From: Gilichinskyi gelida
Lineage (GTDB): Bacteria; Acidobacteriota; Thermoanaerobaculia; Gp7-AA8
Assembly (NCBI GenBank): GCA_038040385.1
Contig: JBBPII010000007.1
Coordinates: 124,001-188,000, forward strand
Reading direction: 5' to 3'
Length of the DNA stretch: 64,000 nt
Part shown: piece after piece, positions 62,939 to 64,000 of the stretch
How the letters are laid out: the number at the start of each line of letters is the position of its first letter
How positions within the stretch are numbered: position 1 is the first letter of the stretch
The notes under the pieces: generated by a model
The model's input: the letters and a program-made list of their open reading frames with translations, nothing else
Databases searched by the model: none
What the model was told of the DNA's origin: nothing
Translations under genes and position numbers: made by a program

Positions 62939-64000
62939 ATGACCGACTTCATCAACACGCTTCCGATTCCTCCTTCGGCTCGCGACACGGTGCGCGCGGC
63001 GTTGCGTGGCGATGACGCCGCCTGGTCGGAAGACGCCGGCGGCTTCGCACTCGCGCTGCAGGAGCACGGCGTCGCGCCGCTGGTCTACTCGCGGCTGCCG
63101 CATCCGTCGCTGCGCGACATCGCCCTGCGCGCCGCGGCGGCGGAGATGCTCCGCCTCGAGGATCTGCGCGCGTTGCTCGCCGGATTCGCCGAGCGGGCGA
63201 TCCGGGTCCTGATCATCAAGGGCTCGGCGCTGGCGTACGACGTCTACGACGCGCCGGAGCTGCGGCCGCGCGCCGATACCGACCTGCTCATCGACCGCGC
63301 CGACATCGAGCGGGTCCGCGTCCTCTTCGCCGCCCGCGGCTACCGCGCGCGCGTACTCAGCGGCGACCCGCACGCGAACCGGCAGCAGGCGTTCGAGCGC
63401 GCGGACCGCTTCGGCGTCGAGCACGTCTATGACGTGCACTGGGACATTGCCAATACGCCGGTCGTGCGCGGCGCGCTCGGCATGGAGGAGCTGCTGATGC
63501 GGGCCATGCCGCTGCCGCGCATCGGCCCCGCGGCGCTGGCGCCGTCGCACGTCGACGCGCTGCTTCTGGCCTGCATCCACCGCGTCGCACACCATCACGA
63601 CAGCGACCGGCTGATCTGGCTGTACGACACCCATCTGCTGCGCGAACAGATGTCGCCCGCCGAGCACGAGGCGTTCTGGCGCCGCGCGTCGGAGCGGCGG
63701 GTGGTGGTCATCTGCGAGCGCTCGATCGAGCTGGCGGACGAGTGGTTCGCGCGCGCGCCCCACGACCGGGCGGCGGACTGGCTGGACGGCGTGCCGGACG
63801 ACGAGCCCTCCGCGGCGTTCCTCGACCGCAACCGCTCGCTCGGTGCGGTGCTGGCGGGCGATCTGAAGGCGCTCGGCTGGCGCGCGCGGCTCGAGCGTCT
63901 GCGAGACCTGGCGCTGCCGCCGGCGGAGTTCATGCGCGCCAGCTTCCCCGGTGCGCCGCGCTACGCGCTGCCGTGGCTCTACCTCTATCGAGCCGCGCGC
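62939..64000 (+). CDS. Nucleotidyltransferase-fold family protein (3' end outside the window)
   Basis: At least 354 codons, open to the window edge. Residues about 85-130 read L-I-I-K-G-S-A-L-A-Y...L-R-P-R-A-D-T-D-L-L-I-D, the pattern of the uncharacterised nucleotidyltransferase family PF14907 (NTP_transf_5; G-S/G-A, then D-x-D-L-L). V-H-W-D-I near 167 and H-R-V-A-H-H near 222 are further landmarks. Family members often sit in polysaccharide or peptide-modification loci. Substrate unknown. Start ATG at 62939; no strong ribosome-binding site. Confidence 0.8.
   Translation, partial: MTDFINTLPIPPSARDTVRAALRGDDAAWSEDAGGFALALQEHGVAPLVYSRLPHPSLRDIALRAAAAEMLRLEDLRALLAGFAERAIRVLIIKGSALAYDVYDAPELRPRADTDLLIDRADIERVRVLFAARGYRARVLSGDPHANRQQAFERADRFGVEHVYDVHWDIANTPVVRGALGMEELLMRAMPLPRIGPAALAPSHVDALLLACIHRVAHHHDSDRLIWLYDTHLLREQMSPAEHEAFWRRASERRVVVICERSIELADEWFARAPHDRAADWLDGVPDDEPSAAFLDRNRSLGAVLAGDLKALGWRARLERLRDLALPPAEFMRASFPGAPRYALPWLYLYRAAR

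Overview
The window is high-GC, gene-dense bacterial DNA, roughly two-thirds G+C by eye. Nothing in it fixes the taxonomy. Several things together suggest an Acidobacteriota-like organism, probably from a draft genome or MAG because there is a 100-N scaffold gap at 28483-28582: a small lipoprotein cytochrome c, a secreted FG-GAP protein and Hydin-type anchor domains, a FadL porin, a TlpA lipoprotein, a lone GatB, and many palindromic repeats of the type scattered through that phylum. This placement is inference.

Layout. 80-11846 is a three-gene, ATGA-coupled operon of huge secreted proteins: an Ig/PKD-repeat protein with an alpha/beta-hydrolase, a small lipoprotein, and an NHL/M6-like/EF-hand protein with a mutated zinc motif. 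11838-12203 holds efflux-pump relics. 12448-14710 encodes a gamma-glutamyltransferase and a cytochrome c. 14800-16643 is an ECF sigma / anti-sigma-like / tandem DUF4252 operon, followed by a sigma-70 factor with two region-4-like segments. 18154-21610 is an ABC transporter, thioredoxin and methyltransferase string, in which a palindromic repeat sits in frame inside the methyltransferase gene. 21626-25299 is a heterodimeric ABC exporter. 25435-27660 is a YfhO-like membrane protein. 27620-33713 (mostly minus) holds Hydin-type, FtsX-type, lysozyme and PHA-granule genes, with a broken higBA between two copies of an ftsX 3' end. 33784-42685 includes comM, a GDSL esterase, fadL, gatB, a collapsed GGDEF gene and chrA. 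42695-51117 includes an M20 peptidase, vapBC, a glycogen debranching enzyme, two proline-rich envelope proteins and an M1 aminopeptidase, then tRNA-Arg(CCG). 51309-57258 (minus) is an FG-GAP protein and a three-gene envelope locus with a trypsin-like protease. 57338-58330 is a row of gene relics, followed by a PIN-type toxin-antitoxin pair, a DUF1287 protein, prs and rplY. 61594-62708 is an AhpD-like gene plus a TlpA lipoprotein.

The strongest discovery is at 61594-62136. An AhpD/carboxymuconolactone-decarboxylase-type frame is interrupted by a single UGA exactly where the second cysteine of the CxxC redox motif belongs. The frame continues with conserved sequence to the normal end, and a perfect hairpin with a GG loop lies 13 nt after the UGA. 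This is what a bacterial selenoprotein (C-x-x-U) and its SECIS look like. The next gene, 2 nt later, is a TlpA-type thioredoxin lipoprotein that could be its redox partner.

Two genome-wide habits also show. Many genes have a TAnnnT box ending only 6-9 nt before the start codon and no Shine-Dalgarno, which implies leaderless mRNAs, including GTG and TTG starts. At least five families of long palindromic repeats sit at gene ends, supply stop codons, or lie in frame inside genes.
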